A stretch of 64,000 bases of DNA from Kozakia baliensis (GCF_001787335.1 NZ_CP014674.1:2398501-2462500), one strand, 5' to 3'; positions 50,369 through 60,190 are shown, counted from the stretch's first letter. The notes: generated by a model from the letters alone, not told the origin. A program made the numbers and translations.

Positions 50369-53300
50369 ATGAAACAAAATTCCGCTTCTCGGAAAGCAAT
50401 TCTGAGAAGATCGAACTATCTTAATAAGAAGTTTATTCTGCTCGCCGGCGCGACATCTTGCCTGACGATGCTGCCGCTTGCACAAGCGCAAACTACTGCA
50501 GGTTCGAGCGCAAGTAATATTCATCACGCCAAAACGCATGCGAAAATGCCGAAACATAAAACTGTTTCGCGTTCCGCACAGACGAACACGGCACCGACCC
50601 GCGGTTCCGCCGTACCGGTCGTGACCGCGCCGACCGTCACTGCTGCCACAACGACGACGCGCGCGGCAGCCCCGACTGCCGATCTCACCGCTGGAACGGT
50701 TCCCGGCAGCAGCGAGCATATTCAAGTAACCGGCACACGCCTCGCCCATACGGCGCGCGATGCGATCATGCCGACGCAATCGATCGATGCGGAACAGATC
50801 AAAGCGCGCGGTTACAGCAATATCGGCATGGCGCTGATGCGGGAAAACCCGTCCTACAGCACACCGGACAGCAGCGTCGCGGGTAATCCGCAAGGCAGTT
50901 TCGGCGCGGGGCAGGTTTTCAGCGGCATGTTCAACATGGGCGCGCAACGCACTCTGACGCTGGTAAACGGCCATCGCTTCGTCCAAGGCGCAACAGCTTC
51001 TCTGTTCGGCTCGGTTGCCGGGTCACCGGTCGATCTGAGCGTGATCCCGACGTCTCTTATCAAGAAAGTCGATTCCACGCCGGTGGGCGGTGCCGCCGCC
51101 TATGGCTCGGACGCCATCGCAGGCACGCAAAACTTCATCCTGGACGATAACTTTCAAGGCATCGACGCCACCGCCCAAGGCGGCTGGAGCCAGCGCAAGG
51201 ATGACGGCTCGGCGCGTATCTTCCTGAAGGCCGGTCATGGCTTCGACCATGACAAGGGCAATGTCGTGTTCGACGTCGAATACAACCATCAGGACCCGAT
51301 GCTGATGGCCGATCGTCCGGACCTGACGGGCGTTAATGCGCCTTACTATGCCCGCACGACCGCGAGCAGCGGTAGCCCCTATTCCTATGCCCTCTCTCGC
51401 GGCAAACGTTATCTTATGGCTACCACCGCCGGTATTCCGGCCTTCAATGCGGATTACGGAAATTACCCTGCGCCGTCGGGTATCAACAGATACGGTTTCA
51501 ACGATGGAACCGGCCGTGCCCTCATGTTCTCGCAGGACGGCAAATCCCTCGTTCCTTTGACGGTTGGCACCCCCAACGGCGATCGCATCTCCGGCACGGG
51601 CGGCAATGGCCAGAATATCGGTCAGTTCGGCAACCTGATGAACGGGCAAGACCGGCTCAACCTGACGACCCTCGGCCATTACGATTTCACCGATCATCTC
51701 AAAGCCACGTGGGAAGGCTGGTACGCACGCGGAAAAGCGTGGAACACCAGCGGCCAGGGCTACTGGACGACGTCTCAGTTCGATGATCCCCTGAGTTATG
51801 ATAGTTACCTCACGAACCAGGATACAAACGGTGCCTGGACGCTCAATACAAACAATCCCTTCCTGACCTCTGCCGCGCGCCAGACCATCGTCAACGGTTT
51901 ACAGGCCAAAGGACTGCCGACGGATCAGTTCTATCTCAACCGCCTTAACCAGGATCTGGATGCCGGGCGTTATACGACCGATAGCCAGATGTTCCGCTTC
52001 GCAGGGGGTTTGCAAGGCGATTTCCAGGCGGTCGGGCGCAAGTTCAACTGGTCCGTGTATGGCAATTACGGCAAATACATGAACTCGACGACCGAGCCGG
52101 AGATCGTCACGCAGAACCTTCTAAACGCCTTGGACGCGACAACAGACGGCAGCGGCAATATCGTCTGCGCTTTCGGCCATGCGAACGCTTCGATCGCGAC
52201 GCGCAGTTCGGAATGCATGCCGTTCAATCCGTTCGGATACAATCAGGCGACGCCGGGTGCGAGGGATTACATCCTGACCGACGCCGTCTCGAAAAACGTC
52301 AACACGCAACGCGAGTTGGATGCTGAAATCAACAGCACCATCGTCAAGCTTCCTGCTGGCCCAGTCCGTTGGGACATTACTTATCAGAACCGCCATGAAG
52401 GCGTTTCTTTCCAGCCGGGTGCATTCTTCCGCGGCGAACCGCAAGCCGATGGTTCTTATATGCGCTACGGCAATTCAGTCCCCATCGCTCCGACGAGCGG
52501 AGGTTGGACGACGCATGAAGTCGCGGGCGAACTCGATGTGCCGTTGGTTTCGCCCTCCATGCATGTTCCGGGCGTTTATAATCTGTTCGGCAGCGCCAAC
52601 GGCCGTTATGTGCATAACAGCGTCACCGGTGGATTCTGGGCTTACACGTTCGGCGGCGCATATGCCCCGACGCGCGATATTTCGTTCAGCGGCAACTACA
52701 CGCATTCCTTGCGTGCGCCGTCCGTGACCGAACTCTACTCGCCGCAAAGCCAACTCTACGATTCTGGTAACGACCCTTGCTCGGCGCAATTCCTTAATGC
52801 AGGACCGAACCCGGCCATTCGTGCTGCAAACTGCACGAAAGCAGGCGTGCCAAAGAATCTCAATTCAAATATCAATTATTACACCATCCCCGGAACGTCC
52901 GGCGGCAACCGCCATCTTCAAAACGAAGTCGCCAACAGCTTTACCGGTGGCTTTACTTTCACGCCGCGCTTCGTGCCAGGCTTCTCGCTCAGCTCGAACT
53001 TCGTCGATATTCGTATTCATAACGTCATCACTTCCCTCGGCGTGGAAGATCTGATGGACGCGTGCTACGATTCCTCTAGCTATCCGAACCAATATTGCAG
53101 CAGCTTCCAGCGTGACTCCAGCGGCCAGATCACGAACTTCCAGGAAGGCTTCTACAATATCGCGGATTGGCACATGCAGGCGCTGAAGTCGGATATGTCC
53201 TACTTCCTGCCGTTGCGTCGTCTGGGCTTGGGTGAGGATTCAGGCGCTTTCGACACCAGCGTACACCACATCCATTACATCAAGAACAACGAATCATACC

Positions 53301-53662
53301 TGAACACGACCTACCCGATGGTCGGCGATCAGAACACGCCCAAGGATTCGTTCACGGCCAACGTCAATTACTTGAACGGCCCCTATGCGCTGCAATGGCA
53401 GACGATTTGGTACGGTCCGAGCAAATACATGCTCCAGGTTCCCTCAAACACCTACGAGCACAATAATGTCGAGCAATGGTTCATGTTCAACCTGACGCTC
53501 AGCTACCAGTTCCTGAAGCACTACAATGTCAGCTTCATGATGAACAACGTGACCGACGCGCGCCCCCAATATCCGCGCGTGCCGAACACCGCCGTTCTCA
53601 ACCGCTATCTGGATGGCATCATCGGTCGTTCTTTCATGATGCAGTTGAACGCGAATTTCTAA
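50369..53662 (+). CDS. TonB-dependent outer-membrane receptor
   Basis: A large beta-barrel importer, 1097 residues. A signal peptide (KKFILLAGATSCLTMLPLAQAQ, cut near residue 40) is followed by a polar Thr/Ala/Pro-rich linker to about residue 118. The plug domain then starts at EHIQVTGTRLAHTARDAIMPTQSIDAEQIKARG and includes the GGAAAYGSDAIAGTQNFIL motif. The barrel ends in FMMQLNANF with terminal Phe. Its extended N-terminal linker has no FecA-type signalling domain. No uptake genes flank it, so the substrate is unknown. The TonB-ExbBD cluster 8 kb away could power it. Confidence 0.94.
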   Translation: MKQNSASRKAILRRSNYLNKKFILLAGATSCLTMLPLAQAQTTAGSSASNIHHAKTHAKMPKHKTVSRSAQTNTAPTRGSAVPVVTAPTVTAATTTTRAAAPTADLTAGTVPGSSEHIQVTGTRLAHTARDAIMPTQSIDAEQIKARGYSNIGMALMRENPSYSTPDSSVAGNPQGSFGAGQVFSGMFNMGAQRTLTLVNGHRFVQGATASLFGSVAGSPVDLSVIPTSLIKKVDSTPVGGAAAYGSDAIAGTQNFILDDNFQGIDATAQGGWSQRKDDGSARIFLKAGHGFDHDKGNVVFDVEYNHQDPMLMADRPDLTGVNAPYYARTTASSGSPYSYALSRGKRYLMATTAGIPAFNADYGNYPAPSGINRYGFNDGTGRALMFSQDGKSLVPLTVGTPNGDRISGTGGNGQNIGQFGNLMNGQDRLNLTTLGHYDFTDHLKATWEGWYARGKAWNTSGQGYWTTSQFDDPLSYDSYLTNQDTNGAWTLNTNNPFLTSAARQTIVNGLQAKGLPTDQFYLNRLNQDLDAGRYTTDSQMFRFAGGLQGDFQAVGRKFNWSVYGNYGKYMNSTTEPEIVTQNLLNALDATTDGSGNIVCAFGHANASIATRSSECMPFNPFGYNQATPGARDYILTDAVSKNVNTQRELDAEINSTIVKLPAGPVRWDITYQNRHEGVSFQPGAFFRGEPQADGSYMRYGNSVPIAPTSGGWTTHEVAGELDVPLVSPSMHVPGVYNLFGSANGRYVHNSVTGGFWAYTFGGAYAPTRDISFSGNYTHSLRAPSVTELYSPQSQLYDSGNDPCSAQFLNAGPNPAIRAANCTKAGVPKNLNSNINYYTIPGTSGGNRHLQNEVANSFTGGFTFTPRFVPGFSLSSNFVDIRIHNVITSLGVEDLMDACYDSSSYPNQYCSSFQRDSSGQITNFQEGFYNIADWHMQALKSDMSYFLPLRRLGLGEDSGAFDTSVHHIHYIKNNESYLNTTYPMVGDQNTPKDSFTANVNYLNGPYALQWQTIWYGPSKYMLQVPSNTYEHNNVEQWFMFNLTLSYQFLKHYNVSFMMNNVTDARPQYPRVPNTAVLNRYLDGIIGRSFMMQLNANF

Positions 53663-53686
53663 AAAATACCCGTCGCTCTCTTACGA

Positions 53687-53713
53687 AAACCCGGCTTCTG
53701 GCCGGGTTTTTTT
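53687..53713 (+). terminator. Terminator after the TonB-dependent receptor
   Basis: AACCCGGC and GCCGGGTT pair around a short loop, with a run of seven T after. Confidence 0.9.
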
Positions 53714-53815
53714 GTGCCAATCCGCAAGAGAACTGCCTCATTTTCAACAAGATAGATTTACTCGCAGGCCCATCGCCGATATCTATCTCCTTGGGTCGAA
53801 GGGGAGTGACATTTC

Positions 53816-55681
53816 TTGCGCTGGGTATTGTCTCTATTCGGCGGCGTTATTGCGCTGCTGATCATCGTTTGCGGCGGTATTTATTTTTACCTCGACCATA
53901 TCAATCTGGCTTCTTTCGCCGCCGCCAAAATCGCCCATAGCAGCGGCAGGGAAACGAAAATCGGCTCGCTTTACGTCAAGCCGGGACGCTGGCTGACGAT
54001 CGATTTAAACGATTTGCATATGGCCAACATCCCCGACGGAAGCCAGCCGGATATGATAAGGCTGGGCCATCTTCATGCGCAGATGAAACTCTCTACTCTT
54101 CTGCACGGACCCATACAAACGCGCGACGTCTCCCTCGATCGTTTTTTCGGGCTGTTCGAGCGCACCGCTCAGCGCACACCGAACTGGCGCTTCGGTTCTT
54201 CCAACAAACCGCAAAAATCCACGCAACCGCCTGACCAGAACTGGTTTCCCGGTTTGCGAGACGCCAAAATTCGTGAGAGCGAAGTCGTCTATCGCGGCGC
54301 AAAGGGCAGCACTTACCGCATCGCCCTCACGAAGGTGGTTTTCGCTTCCGAAAGCGATGCCGCACCGCTGACGATGCAGTTCTCGGGCGCTTATAACGAT
54401 ACCCCCGTCACGCTGGACGCTCGTCTTGGCCCGATCGACCAATTACGCCAGGCCGGACAGCCCTACAGCACCGATATGCATGTCGCGTCCGGCGATTTGC
54501 GGCTCGATCTGAACGGCAACATGACCGATCTGCTGGATTTCGATGGCGTAGAAGCCAAGTTAACGCTCCATACCCCGACCTCCGCGCCGATTATGGCCTT
54601 CGCTGGCATGAAGGACAGCCACGTTCAGATGCCTTTCGATCTGAAGGGCGATTTCACTCATCGCGGATCGTTCTGGCAAATCGCCCATGCTTCGGGCGCG
54701 ATACAAAACAACCCGATCGATAAAGCCCGTATCTCGTTGACTGAAGGAGAACATGGCGCGCCGGATCGGATTTCAGGCGATCTCGATTTCGGCCGGTTGA
54801 ATTTCAACAGCTTGTTGGATGCCAAACCGAAAGACCAAACCTCCAAGCAAAACGGCGGCACCGATATTCCCCTGGCCGTTTCTCAAAATCCGGATCCGTT
54901 ATTGAACGTGCGGATCAGCGCCAGGGAAGTCGATTATAACGATCTCGTTTTCACGAATGCGCGTATCGCGGCCGAGCAAATGCCCGGCAAAATCGCGGTC
55001 AATCAGTTGGCGCTGACTTATCTTGGCGCGGACCTATTAGCCCATGGTGGCTTGTTCGCCACGAACGGAACGACGCGGATGAATGCCTCGGTCAACGTCG
55101 TGAACGCGAACGTGGACCGCCTGCGCCGGAAAGCAGGGTTCGCGCCCATCCCAATTGCGGGAAATCTGGCGATCAAGGTTGTCGCCAACGCCGCGAACGT
55201 GCGCACGCTGAACGAGGCCGCCAAGATGGCGGACATCACCGCAGCCGTCAGCATGCGGAACGGGGAAATCTCCAAGGAGATCATCAATATGGCCTCCACC
55301 GACGTGCGCTTGCTGTTTCGCAAGTCGAAGGGAACGACGCCGGTTTCCTGTCTTCTGGGCGTGTTGGATATGCGCCGTGGTGTCGGCACGGTAGTGCCAT
55401 TGCGCATCCGGACCGGTGAAGGAACGATCTCAGGCAAGGCGGATTTCGATCTGAACCGAAAATGGTTCGACCTCGCTTTCGCCAGCCGAGCGTCCTCGAC
55501 AGGATTTTTCTCGCTCGATGTGCCGATTCGTGTCAGCGGCGCCTTCGGTAATCCGCGTATCGGGCTGGCGAAATGGTCCGCTCAGGGGCGCGCTCTGCTT
55601 CAAGACGCCTCACGTATCGATAGCCTCCCTGCGGATTTGAAAAGCTTCGCAGCAGGAAACTCCTGCGTGTCAGCCCATTAA
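53816..55681 (+). CDS. AsmA-family envelope protein
   Basis: A 621-residue AsmA-like protein with one N-terminal membrane helix (MRWVLSLFGGVIALLIIVCGGIYFYL) and a long periplasmic beta-rich groove. AsmA-type segments include SFAAAKIAHSSGRETKIGSLYVKPGRWLTIDLNDL near the start and GVGTVVPLRIRTGEGTISGKADFDLNRKWFDLAF near the end. The family moves phospholipids to the outer membrane. The start is TTG at 53816 with GGGGAG nine bases upstream. Its 3' end overlaps the convergent hrcA by 12 bases. Confidence 0.88.
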   Translation: MRWVLSLFGGVIALLIIVCGGIYFYLDHINLASFAAAKIAHSSGRETKIGSLYVKPGRWLTIDLNDLHMANIPDGSQPDMIRLGHLHAQMKLSTLLHGPIQTRDVSLDRFFGLFERTAQRTPNWRFGSSNKPQKSTQPPDQNWFPGLRDAKIRESEVVYRGAKGSTYRIALTKVVFASESDAAPLTMQFSGAYNDTPVTLDARLGPIDQLRQAGQPYSTDMHVASGDLRLDLNGNMTDLLDFDGVEAKLTLHTPTSAPIMAFAGMKDSHVQMPFDLKGDFTHRGSFWQIAHASGAIQNNPIDKARISLTEGEHGAPDRISGDLDFGRLNFNSLLDAKPKDQTSKQNGGTDIPLAVSQNPDPLLNVRISAREVDYNDLVFTNARIAAEQMPGKIAVNQLALTYLGADLLAHGGLFATNGTTRMNASVNVVNANVDRLRRKAGFAPIPIAGNLAIKVVANAANVRTLNEAAKMADITAAVSMRNGEISKEIINMASTDVRLLFRKSKGTTPVSCLLGVLDMRRGVGTVVPLRIRTGEGTISGKADFDLNRKWFDLAFASRASSTGFFSLDVPIRVSGAFGNPRIGLAKWSAQGRALLQDASRIDSLPADLKSFAAGNSCVSAH

Positions 55682-56713
55682 CCTGCCGATCAACTGCGCG
55701 GTGTAATCCACTACCGGCACGATGCGCCCATAATTAAGGCGCGTCGGGCCGATAACGCCGATGGCGCCGACGATGCGTTGGGCTTCGTTACGGGCGGGCG
55801 CGACGATCATGGAAACGCCGGACATGCCGAACAGCCCGCTTTCCGCGCCGATATAAATACGCACGCCTTCCGAATCCTGCGCCAATTGCAACAGACGCAG
55901 CATGGTGTCCTGCGTCTCCAACCGTTCGAACAGCATCTGGATGGTGGTCAGGCGTTCGATATCCGTAATGTCGGTCAACAACTTCCCCTGCCCACGCAGG
56001 AAAAGCGTGCCGTGGCCCTCATCCCAGGTGGCGAGACCGCTTTCGATGACGGTGGCGGCGAGTTCGTCCAATTCGTTGCGGCTAAGCTGCATTTCTTCCA
56101 GCACGCGTTGCCGCAAAGAAGCCAAGGTCAGATCACCCAGCCGCGCATTGAGGTAGTTCCCGGCCTCCACGAGTGCAGAGGGCGGCAGACCGGGCGGCGT
56201 TTCGATCACGCGATTTTCCACCTGCCCATCCGCACCGACCAAGATGACGAGCACGCGTGACGGGCCGAGCGCCACGAATTCGATATGTTTAAGGGCAGCA
56301 TCGCTCTTAGGCGCAAGCACAAGACCTGCTGCGGCGGAAAGGCCGGACAGCATAGAGGAAGCCTCGGCCAGCGTATCCTGCATCGAGCGCCCGCGCAGTT
56401 CCAGGCGGTGCGCGATATGGATGCGTTCCTCTTCGCTCAGGCTGCCGAACTGCAACAGGCCATCCACGAAAAGACGCACGCCCTTTTCCGTCGGCAGGCG
56501 ACCGGCGGAGACATGCGGGCTGAACAGAAGCCCGGCTTGCGTGAGGTCCGCCATGACGTTGCGGATCGTCGCCGGAGATAAAGATGGCGTCAGGCGTTGC
56601 GAGAGAGTCCGGCTGCCGATGGGGCCGCCGGTCTCGACATATTCCTCTACGATCTCGCGCAGGATGGCGGCGGAACGTGCGTCGAGGCCGTGCATACCGG
56701 CAAAATCGATCAT
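55670..56713 (-). CDS. hrcA: Heat-inducible transcription repressor HrcA
   Basis: HrcA represses groESL and other chaperone genes at CIRCE elements, with GroEL as co-factor. The N-terminal winged helix is LDARSAAILREIVEEYVETGGPIGSRTLSQRLTPSLSPATIRNVMADL, and GLLFSPHVSAGRLPTEKGVRLFVDGLL follows. Length is 347 residues. In many alphaproteobacteria hrcA is divergent from rph; here a MOSC gene and a relic separate them. No CIRCE consensus is visible nearby. Confidence 0.95.
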   Translation of the reverse strand: MIDFAGMHGLDARSAAILREIVEEYVETGGPIGSRTLSQRLTPSLSPATIRNVMADLTQAGLLFSPHVSAGRLPTEKGVRLFVDGLLQFGSLSEEERIHIAHRLELRGRSMQDTLAEASSMLSGLSAAAGLVLAPKSDAALKHIEFVALGPSRVLVILVGADGQVENRVIETPPGLPPSALVEAGNYLNARLGDLTLASLRQRVLEEMQLSRNELDELAATVIESGLATWDEGHGTLFLRGQGKLLTDITDIERLTTIQMLFERLETQDTMLRLLQLAQDSEGVRIYIGAESGLFGMSGVSMIVAPARNEAQRIVGAIGVIGPTRLNYGRIVPVVDYTAQLIGRLMG

Positions 56714-56760
56714 GCCTTTTTCTCCAACTCAACAAGACCCTTGGGAAACGAGACGCCCCG

Positions 56761-56784
56761 AACAATCTTAAACGCGAGATTGTT
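56761..56784. promoter_or_regulatory. Inverted repeat between hrcA and MOSC gene
   Basis: AACAATCT and AGATTGTT form perfect 8-base arms with an 8-base gap, in the 91-base space between divergent hrcA and the MOSC gene. It is not a CIRCE sequence. An operator role is inferred only from symmetry and position. Confidence 0.4.
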
Positions 56785-56804
56785 TATTTCGAGAGTTCTC
56801 TGCG

Positions 56805-57599
56805 ATGCCACATGTCGCCGCCCTGCATTTCTATCCCGTTAAAAGCCTACATCGAGTGTCGCCGCCTTCTTTGCAACTCGAACCGTGGGGCGCCGTCGGA
56901 GATCGACGCTGGCTCGTCACGACGCCGGACGGCATGTTCCTGACGCAAAGAACCTGCCCGGCCATGGCGACGATTATCCCGGCATTAACCGGCGATGGCA
57001 TGACGCTCTCCCGGCCCGGCATGAAAGATTTATCGGTAACGCGACCTGCGCCGGACGCTCCCGAAACCACCGTCACCGTCTGGAAACGGACAATTTCCGC
57101 CCAGGATGCCGGTGAGGAAGCCGCGGCTTGGTTGAGCGCGGCTTTGGAAAAAAAATTGCGCCTCGTTTACATGAATGCGCCTCAAACGGCGCGCCCGATG
57201 CCGTTCGGAAGCGTTTCCTTCGCCGATGAATTTCCATTGCTCGTCACGACGACCGCCTCGCTGGACGATCTGAACAAGCGCCTCGAACATGCGGTTCCGA
57301 TGGAGCGGTTTCGCCCGAATATCGTTTTCGACGGCACATTGCCCTGGGCGGAAGATGACTGGCTGCGTTTGCGGATCGGCGAGGTCATGCTGAACATTGC
57401 CAAACCCTGCAGCCGTTGCAACATGACGATGGTGGACCAAGAAAGCGGGAAAATTCCCGTGCCGAAAGAACCGCTCCGTACGCTGGCCACATTCCGCCAC
57501 CGACCCGGCGGCGTCATGTTCGGAAGGAACGCCGTCGCGGAGCGTATGGGCCGCGTCCGGGTCGGCGATGAGGTCGAAATTCTGGAAACGCTCTCTTAA
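56805..57599 (+). CDS. MOSC-domain protein (YcbX/mARC-like)
   Basis: A molybdenum-cofactor-sulfurase C-terminal-type protein, 264 residues. The MOSC N-terminal barrel starts MPHVAALHFYPVKSLHRV; the MOSC domain holds ERFRPNIVFDGTLPWAEDDW and the cofactor Cys in KPCSRCNMTMVDQE. YcbX and mARC proteins reduce N-hydroxylated compounds with a molybdenum cofactor; the role is inferred from family. No electron-partner domain is fused to it. It is divergent from hrcA. Confidence 0.9.
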   Translation: MPHVAALHFYPVKSLHRVSPPSLQLEPWGAVGDRRWLVTTPDGMFLTQRTCPAMATIIPALTGDGMTLSRPGMKDLSVTRPAPDAPETTVTVWKRTISAQDAGEEAAAWLSAALEKKLRLVYMNAPQTARPMPFGSVSFADEFPLLVTTTASLDDLNKRLEHAVPMERFRPNIVFDGTLPWAEDDWLRLRIGEVMLNIAKPCSRCNMTMVDQESGKIPVPKEPLRTLATFRHRPGGVMFGRNAVAERMGRVRVGDEVEILETLS

Positions 57600-58085
57600 A
57601 TCGTCTCCGCCAAGTGGCGCGGATGGGTTCAGAAATCGCGGTTTCTCCCCTTCAGTTCGGTCCTATCGGCAATACCTATAACTCTTCCATACAAATATAT
57701 AATTCCCTATCAACAATACGGGTCGATATTCAAGGAGAAGAAAATAGAAAGAAGGCAGTTAGAAATGAATAAGTTTTTCTGAAAAACAATATTCGCAGTC
57801 GTGGCTATTTCTTCCGTTATAAGTTTATCCGCATGTTCCGGTATAAGTTCGGACCATTCGATTAACGAACACGATCAATTTGCCAATGCGGCAAACACGA
57901 CATCTCTCGACTCTCATACGATTTCAGATCGCGGCATGTTCTAAACCATGCCCTCGTTTGCAGTGCCCGTTCCTAGGGATATTGCAAACAGGCGTGACTC
58001 CACGAACACCAGCAGAGGTTAGGCTTTGAAAGCGTGACGAGGCGGGGTAAGGCTGCGCCGAGATTTACAACCAAGGAATTTCCGC
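57600..58085. other. AT-rich intergenic stretch
   Basis: This stretch between the MOSC gene and rph is visibly richer in A and T than its surroundings. It holds a broken small lipoprotein frame (57765-57944) and a hairpin with arms GTTTGCA and TGCAAAC near 57956-57990. The rph promoter should lie in the last 100 bases, but I see no clear boxes. Confidence 0.5.
57765..57944 (+). pseudogene. Small lipoprotein frame stopped at codon 6
   Basis: From ATG 57765 the frame reads MNKFF, then TGA (57780-57782), then KTIFAVVAISSVISLSACSGISSDHS and on to TAA at 57942. The later part forms a lipoprotein signal with lipobox LSAC, then a polar tail of about 35 residues. A CGA or TGG codon turned to TGA would explain it. 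AAGGAGAA lies some 30 bases before the ATG and GAAGG just before it. It could be a decayed gene or one using a different start; I know of no homolog. Confidence 0.5.
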
Positions 58086-58820
58086 ATGCCTACTATCGCC
58101 CGTCCTTCTGGCCGCGCACTCGATGAATCCCGCCCTGTATCGCTTGAAATCGGTTTTGCGCGCCATGCGGAAGGTTCGGTGCTGATCAAAGTCGGCGGAA
58201 CAGAGGTTTTGTGTGCGGCGTCGGTCGAGACGCGGGTGCCGCCGTTTTTGCGTGGGCAAGGCCAGGGCTGGATCACGGCGGAATACGGCATGTTGCCTCG
58301 CGCCACCCATACGCGCGGCAACCGTGAAGCTGCCAAGGGCAAGCAATCGGGCCGCACGCAGGAAATTCAACGCTTGATCGGCCGCGCGCTGCGCGCCTGC
58401 GTCGATCTCAAAGCGTTGGGTGAAATGACGATCACGCTGGATTGCGACGTGTTGAACGCCGATGGCGGCACGCGTTGCGCCGCCATCACCGGGGCTTGGG
58501 TAGCGCTGGCGATCGCGCTGGAAAAGCAGATCAAGGCGGGCGTATTGAAGAAATCGCCCCTGCGCGCGCAGGTAGCGGCGGTTTCCTGTGGTCTGACGAA
58601 GGCCGGCGCGGTGCTGGATCTGGATTATGTCGAGGATAGCGCAGCACAGGCCGACACCAATTTCGTGCTGACCAGCGAAGGCGGCATCGTGGAGATCCAA
58701 GGCACGGCGGAAGATGCGCCGTTCTCCGAGGAGCAATTCAACGAATTGATGCGTCTGGCCAAGCTCGGCACGGCGCGCCTGTTCGAGGCGCAGCGTCTGG
58801 CGCTAGCGAGCGTGGCGTAA
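58086..58820 (+). CDS. rph: Ribonuclease PH
   Basis: A phosphate-dependent 3' exoribonuclease that trims tRNA precursors. Starts [43 protein letters not shown]; further landmarks are [17 protein letters not shown] and [24 protein letters not shown]. Length is 244 residues. AAGGAA precedes the ATG. The stop shares one base with the rdgB start, TAATG. Confidence 0.96.
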   Translation: MPTIARPSGRALDESRPVSLEIGFARHAEGSVLIKVGGTEVLCAASVETRVPPFLRGQGQGWITAEYGMLPRATHTRGNREAAKGKQSGRTQEIQRLIGRALRACVDLKALGEMTITLDCDVLNADGGTRCAAITGAWVALAIALEKQIKAGVLKKSPLRAQVAAVSCGLTKAGAVLDLDYVEDSAAQADTNFVLTSEGGIVEIQGTAEDAPFSEEQFNELMRLAKLGTARLFEAQRLALASVA

Positions 58821-59428
58821 TGACTGGGCGGCTTCTGCCACGCGGCGGCAAGATCGTTCTGGCTAGCCACAATAAGGGCAAGCTGGAGGAATTCCGCGTT
58901 CTGTTCGCGCCGACGGGGATCGAGATCGTGTCGGCGGCGGAACTCGGCCTGCCGGAGCCGGAAGAAACGGCGGACAGCTTCGCGGGCAATGCCGAGATCA
59001 AGGCGCTGGCGGCGGCGCGGGCTTCCGGCCTGCCCGCTCTGGCCGATGATTCCGGCTTTTGCGTGCGCGCGCTGGATGGCCGCCCTGGCATTTATTCCGC
59101 ACGTTGGGGTGGTCCTACGCGTGATTTCGATGCGGCGATGGCGCGCGTGAATGACGAATTGGGCACATCGCCGGATCGTCATGCCGCGTTCGTGGCCGTG
59201 TTGTGTTTGGCGTGGCCGGATGGTGAGACGCGGTGCGTCGAAGGGCGTTGCGAGGGTGAAGCGGTGTGGCCGCCGCGTGGCGCGGGCGGGCATGGTTATG
59301 ACCCGATTTTCGTGCCCGAGGGCGAGACGCGCAGCTTCGCCGAAATGAACGGCGACGAAAAAAATGCCGTCAGTCATCGCGGACGTGCGTTGGAGAAGTT
59401 TCTGGCGGAGTGCGTCACTCCCGCCTGA
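58820..59428 (+). CDS. rdgB: dITP/XTP pyrophosphatase (RdgB/HAM1)
   Basis: It cleans the nucleotide pool of deaminated purine triphosphates. Family motifs are ASHNKGKLEEFR near the start, ALADDSGFCVRALDGRPGIYSARW with the catalytic acidic residues, and GAGGHGYDPIFVPEGETRSFAEM. Length is 202 residues. The rph-rdgB order is conserved in alphaproteobacteria. Confidence 0.96.
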   Translation: MTGRLLPRGGKIVLASHNKGKLEEFRVLFAPTGIEIVSAAELGLPEPEETADSFAGNAEIKALAAARASGLPALADDSGFCVRALDGRPGIYSARWGGPTRDFDAAMARVNDELGTSPDRHAAFVAVLCLAWPDGETRCVEGRCEGEAVWPPRGAGGHGYDPIFVPEGETRSFAEMNGDEKNAVSHRGRALEKFLAECVTPA

Positions 59429-59452
59429 ACATTGTTCGTTGGAGGTCATGTC

Positions 59453-60190
59453 GTGAGAAAACTGTTTCTGATCCCTGCTTTCGCTCTGGTTTTCGGGACT
59501 GGAGCCTCGGCGCAGACGCGGTTGGCTCCGGCTTCCATCAACGCGCCTTCCTTCGACACGACCGGCTTCGACCTTCAGGAAATTCAGAGCCGGAGCGTGA
59601 CGGTGGTGCCCGGAGCGCGGCTACAGGCCGCCTATACGGATGCGTCCTATCGCCCGATCGCGGTGGGCGCTGCTCTGGCAAGCGACGCCATCAAGCCTTC
59701 TTCCTATCATGCATTACAGCCGCGCACCGAGTTGGCCGAAAACCAGCGCTGGCGTTGGCAAGACGGCGTGGCGGTCTTAGGCGCGACGCTGCATATCGAC
59801 GCCAAGCCTCGGCGTGGGACGATGGTTCTGGCGGAGATCGTAAGCGACAAGAACGAAGCGTTGCTGCGGCTGACGTTGGATGGTGACCGCGTGGTGGCGG
59901 CGCTGCCAGGCCGAAACGGAGAGAAATTCTCGGGCGTCGTTGGCACCGTCAATACGGACGGTATCGTTTCCTATAATATAGAAACGCGCCCGGAAGGCAC
60001 GATGCGCGTGGACGTAAACGGCACAGGCAGTTTCTTTCTGATCGACCCGAGCCGATTGGCTCTCCCTGTTTCCTTTCACACCGGCGCGCAGGCGCAAGGG
60101 GATGTCGGCAAGGGGCCGGATAAGGTGCAGGTCAGCTTCTCACGCCTGACGGCACGGCATTACGGCGTGGCGTCAAACCCGCGCGCGTAG
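59453..60190 (+). CDS. Secreted protein with a PL7/alginate-lyase-like fold
   Basis: A signal peptide (RKLFLIPAFALVFGTGASAQ) is followed by a beta-jelly-roll that looks like polysaccharide lyase family 7: PRTELAENQRWRW resembles the RXEL(R) substrate strand, and GTMVLAEIVSDKNEALLRLTLDGDRV the next strands. The catalytic QIH and Tyr motifs are not evident in their usual form. Start is GTG at 59453 with GGAGG seven bases upstream; 245 residues. It lies 24 bases after rdgB. It may bind or cut a polysaccharide, or be a distant non-catalytic relative. Confidence 0.6.
   Translation: MRKLFLIPAFALVFGTGASAQTRLAPASINAPSFDTTGFDLQEIQSRSVTVVPGARLQAAYTDASYRPIAVGAALASDAIKPSSYHALQPRTELAENQRWRWQDGVAVLGATLHIDAKPRRGTMVLAEIVSDKNEALLRLTLDGDRVVAALPGRNGEKFSGVVGTVNTDGIVSYNIETRPEGTMRVDVNGTGSFFLIDPSRLALPVSFHTGAQAQGDVGKGPDKVQVSFSRLTARHYGVASNPRA

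Noticed and set aside
56714-56804. CIRCE element at hrcA
   Set aside because: The TTAGCACTC/GAGTGCTAA consensus is absent; only an unrelated palindrome is present.
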